From: DATLGD01 sp035540755
GTDB lineage: Bacteria > Actinomycetota > Actinomycetes > Mycobacteriales > SCTD01
Direction of reading: 5' to 3'
Length of the DNA: 58,621 bases
NCBI GenBank assembly: GCA_035540755.1
Contig: DATLGD010000049.1
Location: 1-58,621 of the forward strand
Shown: piece after piece, positions 27,318 to 34,967 of the stretch
How the letters are laid out: every line of letters starts with the position of its first letter
Position numbering within the stretch: position 1 is the stretch's first letter
Program-made: the position numbers and the translations under genes
Notes under the pieces: generated by a model
Told to the model about the DNA's origin: nothing
Databases searched by the model: none
The model's input: the letters and a program-made list of their open reading frames with translations, nothing else

Positions 27318-28172
27318 TTGGCGGCGGCGCTGCTCGAGGAGGTCCCCGGGGCCACCGCGGTCCGACGGCGGCGCGGGGGCACCCGCTACCGGCGCCTGCT
27401 CGGCTTCGCCGTGCCGCTGGTCATGCTCGGCCTCTGGCAGGTCGCCGCGTCGACCGGCCTGTTCCCGCCGCGGCTGCTGCCCGCGCCGTCCACCGTCGGC
27501 GAGCAGCTGTGGAGCTTCTTCTTCGGCCGCACCGGCACCCTCACCCTCCAAGGCGTGGTGCCCTTCACCGGCGCGGGCCAGGAGCACCTGCTGGCCAGCC
27601 TGCGCCGGTGCGGCGTCTCCTGGGTGCTGGCGGTCTGCGTCGGCACGGTCGTGGGCCTGGCGCTCGGGCTCTCGTCGATCGCGCGCGACCTGCTCGACCC
27701 GGTGCTCAACGCGCTGCGGGCCGTGCCGCTGTTCGCGTGGCTGCCGCTCGCGCTGGTGTGGTTCGGCATCGGGGAGGGCTCGGCGCGGGCGATCATCTTC
27801 GTCGGGGCGCTGTGGCCGGTGCTGGTCGCGGTCGGCGACTCGACCGCGCGCGTGCCGCGGGTGCACGTCGAGACCGCCCGGATGCTCGGGACGCCGCGGC
27901 GCTGGCTCTGGCGGCGGGTCTACCTGCCGAGCGCGCTGCCCGAGGTGGTCACCGGCCTGCGGCTGTCGCTCACCCTCGCCTGGACGTGCGTCATCGTCGG
28001 CGAGCTGTCCGGCACCACGCTCGGCGTCGGCGCGATGATGAACTCCGCGCGCGAGAGCGGCCGCACCGACCAGATCGTCGTCGGCATCCTGGTGTTCGCC
28101 GTGGTCGGCCTGCTCGCCGACCTCGTGCTGCGCGCCGTCACCCGCCCCTGGGTGCGCTGGGCGGGCGCATGA
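27318..28172 (+). CDS. ABC transporter permease (SsuC/TauC-like)
   Basis: A 284-residue inner-membrane permease with about six helices. The EAA-type loop (ETARMLGTPRRWLWRRVYLPSALPEV) contacts the ATPase. ALVWFGIGEGSARAIIFVGALWPVL is typical of nitrate/sulfonate/taurine importers. The start is a TTG at 27318, 6 nt after the binding-protein stop. Its stop overlaps the ATPase ATG. An extra stretch (about residues 72-95) follows the first helix. Confidence 0.85.
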   Translation: MAAALLEEVPGATAVRRRRGGTRYRRLLGFAVPLVMLGLWQVAASTGLFPPRLLPAPSTVGEQLWSFFFGRTGTLTLQGVVPFTGAGQEHLLASLRRCGVSWVLAVCVGTVVGLALGLSSIARDLLDPVLNALRAVPLFAWLPLALVWFGIGEGSARAIIFVGALWPVLVAVGDSTARVPRVHVETARMLGTPRRWLWRRVYLPSALPEVVTGLRLSLTLAWTCVIVGELSGTTLGVGAMMNSARESGRTDQIVVGILVFAVVGLLADLVLRAVTRPWVRWAGA

Positions 28173-28918
28173 GCGCCGGCTCGCTCACCGCAGCCGGCCT
28201 GGTCAAGGCCTTCGGCGACCTGCGGGTGCTCGACGGCGTCGACCTGCAGGCGCGGCCGGGCGAGGTGCTGGCCGTGCTGGGCCCGAGCGGCTGCGGCAAG
28301 TCGACCCTGCTGCGCGTGCTGGCCGGCTTCGAGACCGCCACCGCCGGAACCGTGAGCCTGGACGGCACCGCGCTGACCGGGCCCTCCTCCGAGCGCGGCA
28401 TGGTCGCCCAGGCCGGCGGACTGTTCCCCTGGCTCACGCTGCGCGACAACCTCGCGTTCGGCCCCCGCGCGCACGGGCGGGGGGAGACGCAGGTGCGCGC
28501 GGTCGTCGACGACCTGCTGAAGGCCACCGGGCTCGAGGGCTTCGCCGACGCGCTGCCCAAGCAGCTCTCCGGCGGCATGCGTCAGCGCGCCGCCATCGCC
28601 CAGGTGCTGGCCAACCGCCCGCCGGTGCTCCTGCTCGACGAGCCGTTCGGCGCCCTGGACGCGCAGACCCGGCTGCGCATGCACGAGTGGCTGCGCGCCC
28701 TGCTCGCCGAGCGCCCGACGACGACGCTGCTCGTCACGCACGACGTCGAGGAGGCGCTGCTGCTCGGTGACCGGCTGGCGCTGCTGTCGAACCGGCCCGC
28801 GCGCGTGGTCGAGGAGCTGGCCGTGCCGTTCGGCGCCGACCGGGGCCGGCAGGTGCTCGCCGACCCGGACTTCGTGAAGCTGAAGAGCGAGGTGCTCGAG
28901 CGGGTGCTGGCGGCCTGA
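28169..28918 (+). CDS. ABC transporter ATP-binding protein (SsuB/TauB-like)
   Basis: A 249-residue ATPase that powers the importer. Walker A is GPSGCGKST, the signature LSGGMRQR, Walker B VLLLDEPFGALD and the switch His in LLVTHDVEEAL. The ATG overlaps the permease stop (ATGA). The Q-loop position reads MVAQAGGLFPWLTL. With the genes upstream this is a complete importer operon (26253-28918). Confidence 0.92.
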   Translation: MSAGSLTAAGLVKAFGDLRVLDGVDLQARPGEVLAVLGPSGCGKSTLLRVLAGFETATAGTVSLDGTALTGPSSERGMVAQAGGLFPWLTLRDNLAFGPRAHGRGETQVRAVVDDLLKATGLEGFADALPKQLSGGMRQRAAIAQVLANRPPVLLLDEPFGALDAQTRLRMHEWLRALLAERPTTTLLVTHDVEEALLLGDRLALLSNRPARVVEELAVPFGADRGRQVLADPDFVKLKSEVLERVLAA

Positions 28919-28992
28919 CCGTCCGGGCATCGCTGTCGACCTGTCACCGCGGTGTCGCACGACCGTGGCACGGCGCGGGCAGGCCGTGCGGC

Positions 28993-29148
28993 ATGGGAAT
29001 CGTCATCGTCCTGCTCCTCCTGGCTCTGATCTTCGGCGTGGGCAGCGTGCTGGAAGGCCTCCTCTGGGGCTTCCTGATCGTCGCCGCGCTCGTCGTGGCC
29101 GCTGCGGTCCTCGGCTTCCGGAGGCTGACGGCCTCGTCCTCGCGCTGA
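28993..29148 (+). CDS. Small hydrophobic membrane protein, 51 aa
   Basis: ATG at 28993 to TGA at 29146-29148 gives 51 residues: a hydrophobic start (MGIVIVLLLLALIFGVGSVL), a short EGLLWG turn, a second hydrophobic helix, then RRLTASSSR. Small two-helix proteins of this look (GVGxVLEGLLW) are widespread in actinobacteria and of unknown function. A 7-bp inverted repeat, GCACGGC (28968-28974) and GCCGTGC (28983-28989), ends 3 nt before the ATG and may mask the start region. No clear ribosome-binding site. Confidence 0.7.
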   Translation: MGIVIVLLLLALIFGVGSVLEGLLWGFLIVAALVVAAAVLGFRRLTASSSR

Positions 29149-29185
29149 CCTCGAGCAGGCAGCTCCCCTCGGCTCGCACGCCCGG

Positions 29186-30736
29186 TCAGCCGGCGAGCAG
29201 CGCGCGCAGGGCGAGGCGGTCGACCTTGCCGTGCCGGTTGCGCGGCAGCTCGTCGAGCACGCGCAGCGGGCGCGGCACGGCGTGCGCGCCGAGCGCGTCG
29301 CGCACCGCGCGCTGCAGCCGGCCCACGTCGACGTCGGCCCCCGACGCAGCCACGACGCAGGCCGCGACGTTCTCGCCGGTGACCGGTGACGGCACGCCGA
29401 GCACCGCGGCGTCGGCCAGCAGGCCGGTGCCGAGCAGCGCCCGCTCGACCTCGGCCGGGAAGACGTTCACCCCGCCCCGGATGATGAGGTCGACGGCGCG
29501 GCCGGCGATCGCCACGAACCCCTCGTCGTCCATCCGGGCGAGGTCGCCGGTGCGCAGCCACCCGTCGACCACCGGCGCCGTGTCGGGCGCCCAGTAGCCG
29601 GGCGTCACCGCGGGTGAGCGCACGTGCAGCTCGCCGGGCTCGCCGCGCGGCACCTCGACGCCGTCCGGCCCGACCACGCGGACGTCGCAGTACGGCATCG
29701 GCGTGCCCACCGACCCGGGACGGCGCCGGGCGTCGAGGTCGCCGAGCACGGTCACTGGCGCGCAGGTCTCGGACTGCGCGTACACGTCGAGCAGCCGCAG
29801 CTGCGGCAGCCGGGCCCGGACCCGGTCCAGCGTCCCGGGCGGCGCGGGCGCCCCGCCGAAGACCGCGACGCGCACACCCGGGAGCTCGGCGGCGGTGAAG
29901 CCGGGCTGGCGCAGCAGCAGCTCCCAGATGCTCGGCACGACGTCGAGCCAGGTGACGTCGTGCTCGCGCGCGACGTCGACCAGGCCGGAGGCGCTGAAGC
30001 GGGCCATGGTCACCGCCGAGCCGCCGGAGTGCATGGCCGGGCCGAGCTGGGTGATGTGGCCCGACACCCAGGCGAACGACAGGTGGATCGCCGTGCGGTC
30101 GGCCGGCGTCAGCCCCATCAGCCGGGTGTAGGCGACGGCGGCGTGACCGGCCATGCGCCCGGTGACGCGCACCGCCTTGGGCCGGCCGGTGGTGCCGCTG
30201 GTGGCGATCAGCGCGTAGGTGGCGTCCTCGTCCGGCAGCGGACGACCCGCCTGCCACGACGTCGAGCGGCTCAGCAGGACGACGGCGTCCTCGGCGTCGA
30301 GCTGCCCGGCCTCGGCGAGGTCCGGCTGCGCGAGCACGAGCGACGGCGACGTCAGCGCCACCAGGTCGGCGAGGCGGGCCGGTGGTGCATCGGCCGGCAG
30401 TCCGACGTGGACCAGTCCTGCCCGGGCGCAGGCCCAGATCGCGACGGCGGCCTCGAGCCCGTTGCGGACCAGCACGGCCACCCGGTCGCCGTCCCGCAGC
30501 CCCCGCTCGCGCAGGCTGGCGGCCGCGCCTTCCACGAGCGCGGCGAACTCCTCGTAGGTGACGGTGCGGCCGAGCGCAGGATCCACGAGCAGCACGTCGC
30601 CGGCCGATCGGACCAGGGCGCGCTCGAGGAGGTCGACCAGCGACGTCGGCCGCTGCGCGTAGCAGCGCACCAGCACGCCGCCGACGAGCTCCTCGACCAG
30701 GGCGTCCGGTCCGGACTGGCGCGAGGGCGAGCTCAC
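29186..30736 (-). CDS. Adenylate-forming acyl/aryl-CoA ligase (ANL superfamily) 1
   Basis: This 516-residue enzyme would activate a carboxylic acid with ATP and hand it to CoA or a carrier. The core motifs are intact: ALIATSGTTGRPKAV (phosphate loop), DVYAQSET, GWLRTGDLARMD, DLIIRGGVNVFPAEVE and the catalytic Lys in PRNRHGKVDRL. The substrate is unknown. The GTG start overlaps the stop of the acyl-CoA dehydrogenase gene. It is the last gene of the minus-strand acyl-activation cluster that contains a second ligase, an ACP and a FabI paralogue. Confidence 0.88.
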   Translation of the reverse strand: MSSPSRQSGPDALVEELVGGVLVRCYAQRPTSLVDLLERALVRSAGDVLLVDPALGRTVTYEEFAALVEGAAASLRERGLRDGDRVAVLVRNGLEAAVAIWACARAGLVHVGLPADAPPARLADLVALTSPSLVLAQPDLAEAGQLDAEDAVVLLSRSTSWQAGRPLPDEDATYALIATSGTTGRPKAVRVTGRMAGHAAVAYTRLMGLTPADRTAIHLSFAWVSGHITQLGPAMHSGGSAVTMARFSASGLVDVAREHDVTWLDVVPSIWELLLRQPGFTAAELPGVRVAVFGGAPAPPGTLDRVRARLPQLRLLDVYAQSETCAPVTVLGDLDARRRPGSVGTPMPYCDVRVVGPDGVEVPRGEPGELHVRSPAVTPGYWAPDTAPVVDGWLRTGDLARMDDEGFVAIAGRAVDLIIRGGVNVFPAEVERALLGTGLLADAAVLGVPSPVTGENVAACVVAASGADVDVGRLQRAVRDALGAHAVPRPLRVLDELPRNRHGKVDRLALRALLAG

Positions 30737-31791
30737 GCCGAGAGGGCCGACAGCGTGGCTTCGCGGATGTGCGCGGCCTGGGCGTGCACGAGCTGGAAGG
30801 CCGCCGCCCGCAGCAGCCGCTGCGCCGGGTCGGCCAGGCCCATGCCGCGGCCGCCGCGGGAGGCGAGCAGGGCTGTGCAGCACTCGATGCCGAGCAGCAG
30901 CGCCGAGGCGCGCAGGGCGAGCCGCTCGTCGCCCGCCTCTGCGACGTCGACCTCGTCCATCAGCCGGTAGGCGCGGGTGCGGACGTCGAGCACGCGCTCG
31001 CGCAGCGCCGCGGCGGTGGACGGCGACGCCGGCTCGAGCAGGTCGAGCGCGGCCAGGGCGATGCCGAAGGTGGAGGGCTGGACGTTGCGGTTCATGACGG
31101 CGTCCGCCGCCGCCCAGGTGCCGAAGTCCTTGCGCAGCACCACCTCGTCGTCGCGCAGCAGCAGCCGCTCGTAGCGGACGGCGTGCGTGGAGGTGCCGGC
31201 CATCGACGCCAGCTGCAGCTCACCGAGGCCGACGAGGCCGGGGCGGTCGGCCGGGACGACGCCGAACACCACCTCGCCGGCGGCCTCGTCCTTGCCGCCG
31301 ACGAACAGGGCGTCGTGCATCCCCCAGCCGGTGCACCACGGCTGCGGGCCGGACAGCTCCCAGCCGCCGTCGACCCGCTCGGCGAACACCGTCGGGCGCG
31401 CGGTGCGCAGGTTGCTCCAGGCCACCCCGCCGAGCGCGCGGCCGCTGCACAGCTCCGGCAGCCAGCGCGCCTTCAGCGGCTCGTTCTCGCTCGCGGCGAG
31501 GAAGCGGACCACCGGGCCGTGCTGGTACCAGACGAACCAGGCATCCGGGCTGGCGCCGGCGAGCAGCTCGGCGACCCGCCGCTGCGCGGGTCCGCTGACG
31601 CCGCCGAGCTCCGGGGGGCCGTAGGTGGCGAGCAGCCCCGCAGCGGACATGCGTCGCACGTCGTCGGCCGTCACGCCCTCGGCCTCGAGCCGGTGCGCCT
31701 CGGCGGCCAGCTCGTCCACGAGCACGGCGACGCCGGCCGGCAGGTCGTCGGGGACGTCGAGGGTGGAGTCGGTCGCGACATGCATCGGCAT
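30733..31791 (-). CDS. Acyl-CoA dehydrogenase-like flavoprotein
   Basis: A 352-residue member of the acyl-CoA dehydrogenase family, somewhat short. The middle domain shows GGVAWSNLRTARPTVFAERVDGGWELSGPQPWCTGWGMHDALFVGG (FAD/acyl site). The C-terminal helices include RGGRGMGLADPAQRLLRAA, where the family usually has QxxGGxG. The usual catalytic Glu is not obvious, so it may oxidise an unusual or carrier-bound substrate. Start ATG 31791, with a TAGCGT -10-like box 8 nt upstream; an alternative ATG is at 31785. It is coupled to ligase 1 (GTGA). Confidence 0.78.
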   Translation of the reverse strand: MPMHVATDSTLDVPDDLPAGVAVLVDELAAEAHRLEAEGVTADDVRRMSAAGLLATYGPPELGGVSGPAQRRVAELLAGASPDAWFVWYQHGPVVRFLAASENEPLKARWLPELCSGRALGGVAWSNLRTARPTVFAERVDGGWELSGPQPWCTGWGMHDALFVGGKDEAAGEVVFGVVPADRPGLVGLGELQLASMAGTSTHAVRYERLLLRDDEVVLRKDFGTWAAADAVMNRNVQPSTFGIALAALDLLEPASPSTAAALRERVLDVRTRAYRLMDEVDVAEAGDERLALRASALLLGIECCTALLASRGGRGMGLADPAQRLLRAAAFQLVHAQAAHIREATLSALSA

Positions 31792-31859
31792 GGATGAGGA
31801 CGCTAGTGGGCGGCGCCCCACCCCGCCTGCCTGCTGCGTCCGCTCGTGGCCGCCGGCGG

Positions 31860-31887
31860 GGTGTGTCAGGACGCGGACGCAAGGGGG
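31860..31887 (-). repeat. 28-nt post-stop element, copy 1
   Basis: On the minus strand CCCCCTTGCGTCCGCGTCCT followed by GACACACC begins 8 nt after the stop codon of the FabI paralogue. The same 28 nt, one base different, occurs at 48553-48580, 10 nt after the rsrA stop, in the same sense relative to the gene. Both are preceded by another run of five C. It contains GCGTCC twice in tandem. Confidence 0.65.
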
Positions 31888-31895
31888 GTCGGGGG

Positions 31896-32669
31896 TCACT
31901 CGACGGCGTGGCGGCCGCCGTCGGCGTGCACGACCTCGCCGGTGGTGGCCGGCAGCCAGTCCGACAGCAGCGCGACGACGGTGCGGGCGACGCCGCTGGT
32001 GTCGTCGGCGTCCCAGCCGAGCGGGGCCCGCTCGCGCCACTGCTGGACGAGGGCGTCGGTCTCGGGCACCGCACGCGACAGCAGAGTGCGGGCCGGCCCC
32101 GCCGCCACGAGGTTGACCCGGACGCCGTCCGGCCCGAGCTCGCGGGCGAGCTGGCGGGTGACGGCGGCGAGCCCGGCCCGGGCGACCGGCAGCCAGTCCG
32201 AGCCGGCCCGGGCGCGCGTGGGGTCGAGGGTGAGCCCGACGACCGACGCCCCGCGGGTCAGCATCGGCCGGGCCGCGTTCGTGACGGCGGCGAGCGACCA
32301 GGCGGCGGTCTGCAGCGTCGGCGCGACGACCTTCCACGGGGCGGCCGCGAAGCCGCCGGACCGGTCGGCCTCGGGCAGGTAGGCGATGGCGTGCAGCACG
32401 CCGTCCACGCCGTCCCACCCGCCGTCGCGCACGGCCTGCGGCAGCGCCTCGAGGTCGGCCTCGAGCTCGACGTCGAGCTCGAGCACCGGGGCGTCGACCC
32501 CCAGGCGGGGTGCGACCCGGCTCGTGACCCGGTGGGCCCGGCACACCGGCGAGGTCAGTCGCACGTCGGCGCCCTCGGCGAGGGCCAGCCGGACGACGGC
32601 GCTGGCCAGCGACGCCTCGGTGAGCACGCCGGTGACCAGCACGCGCCGCCCCGCGAGCAGCCCCGGCAC
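31896..32669 (-). CDS. FabI/InhA-like reductase paralogue lacking the catalytic residues
   Basis: A 257-residue protein clearly homologous to the FabI at 22289-23053 (TGVLTEASLASAV, VDGVLHAIAY, RVNLVAAGPARTL). The InhA-type active-site trio is gone: Phe149 is Leu148, Tyr158 is Ser157 and Lys165 is Arg164 (GLTLDPTRARAGSDWLPVAR; codons TCG and CGG checked on the minus strand). The rest of the fold, including the cofactor loop, looks preserved. It may bind an acyl-ACP without reducing it, or catalyse something else. It starts one base after the ACP 2 stop. Confidence 0.85.
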   Translation of the reverse strand: MPGLLAGRRVLVTGVLTEASLASAVVRLALAEGADVRLTSPVCRAHRVTSRVAPRLGVDAPVLELDVELEADLEALPQAVRDGGWDGVDGVLHAIAYLPEADRSGGFAAAPWKVVAPTLQTAAWSLAAVTNAARPMLTRGASVVGLTLDPTRARAGSDWLPVARAGLAAVTRQLARELGPDGVRVNLVAAGPARTLLSRAVPETDALVQQWRERAPLGWDADDTSGVARTVVALLSDWLPATTGEVVHADGGRHAVE

Positions 32670-32670
32670 G

Positions 32671-32916
32671 TCAGGCGCGCACGCGCGCGGTCAGCAGGTC
32701 GAGCAGCTGGCCGACGGTCCGGGTCTCGGCGAGCTCGTCCTCCGACAGCCGCACCTGCAGCTCGTCCTCGAGCGCCATGGCGTACTCGACCAGAGCGAGG
32801 GAGTCGACAGCGAGGTCGTCGACGAAGCTGGTCTGCTCCTGCACCGCCTCGGGGGCGACGTCGAGCAGTCGCTCGGCGACGGACCGGACCACGGCGAGGA
32901 CCTCGGAGCGCTGCAC
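32671..32916 (-). CDS. Acyl carrier protein 2
   Basis: An 81-residue carrier with the phosphopantetheine site LAVDSLALVEY. From the GTG at 32916 its N-terminus (QRSEVLAVVRSVAERLLDV) aligns with ACP 1 (ERAEVMQVLRDKAVEMLEV), which decides the start. A TAGCAT -10 box lies 7 nt upstream, so the message is probably leaderless. The FabI paralogue follows one base after the stop. The duplicated ACP-FabI order at two loci points to an ancient duplication of the pair. Confidence 0.88.
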   Translation of the reverse strand: MQRSEVLAVVRSVAERLLDVAPEAVQEQTSFVDDLAVDSLALVEYAMALEDELQVRLSEDELAETRTVGQLLDLLTARVRA

Positions 32917-32923
32917 GCACCCG

Positions 32924-32929
32924 ATGCTA
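32924..32929 (-). promoter_or_regulatory. Leaderless -10 box (TAGCAT) for ACP 2
   Basis: On the minus strand TAGCAT lies 7 nt before the GTG start and just past the 3' end of the ligase-ArsR fusion gene. ACP 2 and the FabI paralogue thus seem to have their own promoter within the cluster. Confidence 0.5.
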
Positions 32930-32942
32930 GGCCGGGCCCGCG

Positions 32943-34916
32943 TCACCACGGGGTCGTGCGGGCGGTGCCGGCCGCCCGCTCGGCGAGTCGGCGCAGGCGC
33001 CCGGCGAGCTCGGCGAGGGTGTCCGGGCGCACCCGGTAGACCGACAGGCCCGCGCGCACGGTCGCGTCGACGAGCCCCGCCTGCCGCAGCACCTTCAGGT
33101 GGTGCGACACCAGCGGCTGGGCCATGCCGGTCACCGCCACCAGGTCGCGCACGGGCAGCTGGCGGTCGACGAGCAGGCGCACGAGCGCGGCGCGGTGCGG
33201 CTCGGCGAGGGCGTGCAGCACCGCGGTGCTCTCGACGTCGCCGCTGTCCGGGGCCGGTTCGGCGAGCTCGAGCGGGAGCTCGGGCGGCGGCCCGGCGCCC
33301 AGCCGCGACCGCAGCGCCGTCTTGTCGGTCTTGCCGACGGCGTTGCGGGGGAGGGCGTCGACGAGCTCGACCCGCTTGGGCGCGGCGTAGTCGGCCATCC
33401 GCTCCCGCACCCAGGCCCGCAGCTCGGCAGTGCTCACCGGGCCCGACGCCACCACGAAGGCGGCGACCGCCTCACCGGCGAGGGCGTCGTGCACGCCGAC
33501 GACCGCGGCGTCCTCGACCGAGGGGTGCTGCCGGAGCAGCTCCTCGACCTCGGCCGAGAAGATCTTCGTCCCGCCGCGGTTGATCATGTCCTTGGTGCGG
33601 TCCAGCACCGCCACCCGGCCGTCGGCGTCGATGCGCGCCACGTCGCCGGTGTCGAACCAGCCGTCGACGATCGCCTCGGCGGTGGCCGCGGGGTCGTTCG
33701 CGTAGCCGGTAGTCACCAATGAGCCGCGCAGCCACAGCTGTCCGGGTCTCCCGGCCGGCAGCGGCCGCCCGTCGTCGTCGCGGACCTCTGCCTCCATGCA
33801 GTCCAGCGGCCGCCCCACCGTCCCGGCACGGGCCCGCAGGTCCTCGTCGTCGGCGATGCAGCCGGGGGAGTGCGTCTCCGAGAGCCCGTAGACGTCGAGC
33901 AGCCGGACCCCGGGCAGCCGCTCGCGCAAGGCGGCCTGCAGGTCGGCGGGGAACGGGGCGCCGCCGGCCGCGAGGCGGCGGAGCGCCGGCAGCCCCTCGG
34001 CCCGCAGTTCCGGCACCCGCAGGCACAGCCGCCACCACGACGGGACGGTGTAGGCCCAGCTGACCCGGTGCTCGGCCAGCAGCGAGACGTACTCGCGGGG
34101 GGAGGTCGTGTCGACGAGCACGCAGGAGGCGCCGCCGAGCATGGCCGGCAGCACGTGCGCGTGCATCGCGGAGATGTAGTACATCGGGAACAGCACGGCC
34201 GTGACGTCGTCCGGGCCGAGCTGCAGCAGCCGCTGGTAGCTCATGCCGCTGTGCACCGAGCACCGGTGCACGACCTGCGAGGCCTTGGGCCGCCCGGTCG
34301 TCCCGGAGGTGAAGACGACCGCGTAGGTGGCGTCCTCCGGCGGGCGGGCGGCAGGCAGCTCGGGGCCGCCCTCGCGCAGCACCTGGCCGAGCGGCAGCGG
34401 CGCCTCGACCCCCGCCTCTCGCAGCCCGTCGAGGAAGGCGGGCGCGCCGAGGGCGAGCCGGGTGCCCATGTGCTCGAGCATGTACGTCCACTGCGGCGGG
34501 GCGAGGCGGGTGTTGAGGCCCACCATCACCAGCTCCGCGCGGGCGCAGGCGAACACCGCCGTCGCGAGGTCCAGCGTGTTCCCGGAGGCGACGGCGACGC
34601 CGTCCCCGGGAACCAGGCCACGGGCGCGGAGCGAGCGCGCCGCCGTCTCGACCGCGGCAGCGAACGCCGCATAGGTGACGGCGGTGCCGTCGACGTCGAC
34701 GAACGCGGTGCGGTCCGGCCAGCGCCGCACCGCTCGATCGAGGACCGCCGAGACGCTGCGCGGGCGACGGGCGTAGGACCGGGCGGGGGCGCCCAGCCAC
34801 GTCTCGACCACCACGGGGTCGCCGGCGCGGTCGTCGAGGTCGTGCTCGCTCGCGGACACGGGTCCGCGGACGGGCCCGGGGAGCTTCTCGACAACGGCAT
34901 CAGGGGCGTCCGGCAC
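32943..34916 (-). CDS. Adenylate-forming ligase 2 fused to a C-terminal ArsR-type DNA-binding domain
   Basis: A 657-residue two-part protein. Residues about 1-538 are a complete ANL ligase: VVFTSGTTGRPKAS, VYGLSETHS, GWFDTGDVARID, DMINRGGTKIFSAEVEE and the catalytic Lys in PRNAVGKTDKTAL. After a Pro/Glu-rich linker (about 539-561), residues 562-657 are an ArsR winged helix (LAEPHRAALVRLL, MAQPLVSHHLKVLRQAGLVD, SVYRVRPDTLAEL) with no cysteines, so not a metal sensor. No stop or frame change lies between the parts. GTG 34916 is the best start; GTG 34859 is possible. Probably an enzyme that senses its own substrate or product and acts on this cluster's promoters (inference). Confidence 0.85.
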   Translation of the reverse strand: MPDAPDAVVEKLPGPVRGPVSASEHDLDDRAGDPVVVETWLGAPARSYARRPRSVSAVLDRAVRRWPDRTAFVDVDGTAVTYAAFAAAVETAARSLRARGLVPGDGVAVASGNTLDLATAVFACARAELVMVGLNTRLAPPQWTYMLEHMGTRLALGAPAFLDGLREAGVEAPLPLGQVLREGGPELPAARPPEDATYAVVFTSGTTGRPKASQVVHRCSVHSGMSYQRLLQLGPDDVTAVLFPMYYISAMHAHVLPAMLGGASCVLVDTTSPREYVSLLAEHRVSWAYTVPSWWRLCLRVPELRAEGLPALRRLAAGGAPFPADLQAALRERLPGVRLLDVYGLSETHSPGCIADDEDLRARAGTVGRPLDCMEAEVRDDDGRPLPAGRPGQLWLRGSLVTTGYANDPAATAEAIVDGWFDTGDVARIDADGRVAVLDRTKDMINRGGTKIFSAEVEELLRQHPSVEDAAVVGVHDALAGEAVAAFVVASGPVSTAELRAWVRERMADYAAPKRVELVDALPRNAVGKTDKTALRSRLGAGPPPELPLELAEPAPDSGDVESTAVLHALAEPHRAALVRLLVDRQLPVRDLVAVTGMAQPLVSHHLKVLRQAGLVDATVRAGLSVYRVRPDTLAELAGRLRRLAERAAGTARTTPW

Positions 34917-34954
34917 AGCGCGAGTGTCGCGCACGGGGCGGCCGGTGCGCCGCC

Positions 34955-34960
34955 TACGCT
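34955..34960 (+). promoter_or_regulatory. Leaderless -10 box (TACGCT) for the K+ channel gene
   Basis: TACGCT ends 7 nt before the GTG at 34968. The divergent ligase-ArsR gene begins at 34916, so both promoters share a 51-bp gap (34917-34967), where the ArsR domain could act on both. Confidence 0.45.
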
Positions 34961-34967
34961 CCGCAGC

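Noticed and set aside
31860..31895. C-rich runs after stop codons considered as the actinobacterial 6C RNA
   Set aside because: That RNA has two hairpins with C-rich loops; here the C-runs are not in hairpin loops.
32943..33233. ArsR domain as a separate gene behind ligase 2
   Set aside because: There is no stop codon between ligase and ArsR and no ribosome-binding site in the linker; the frame is continuous.
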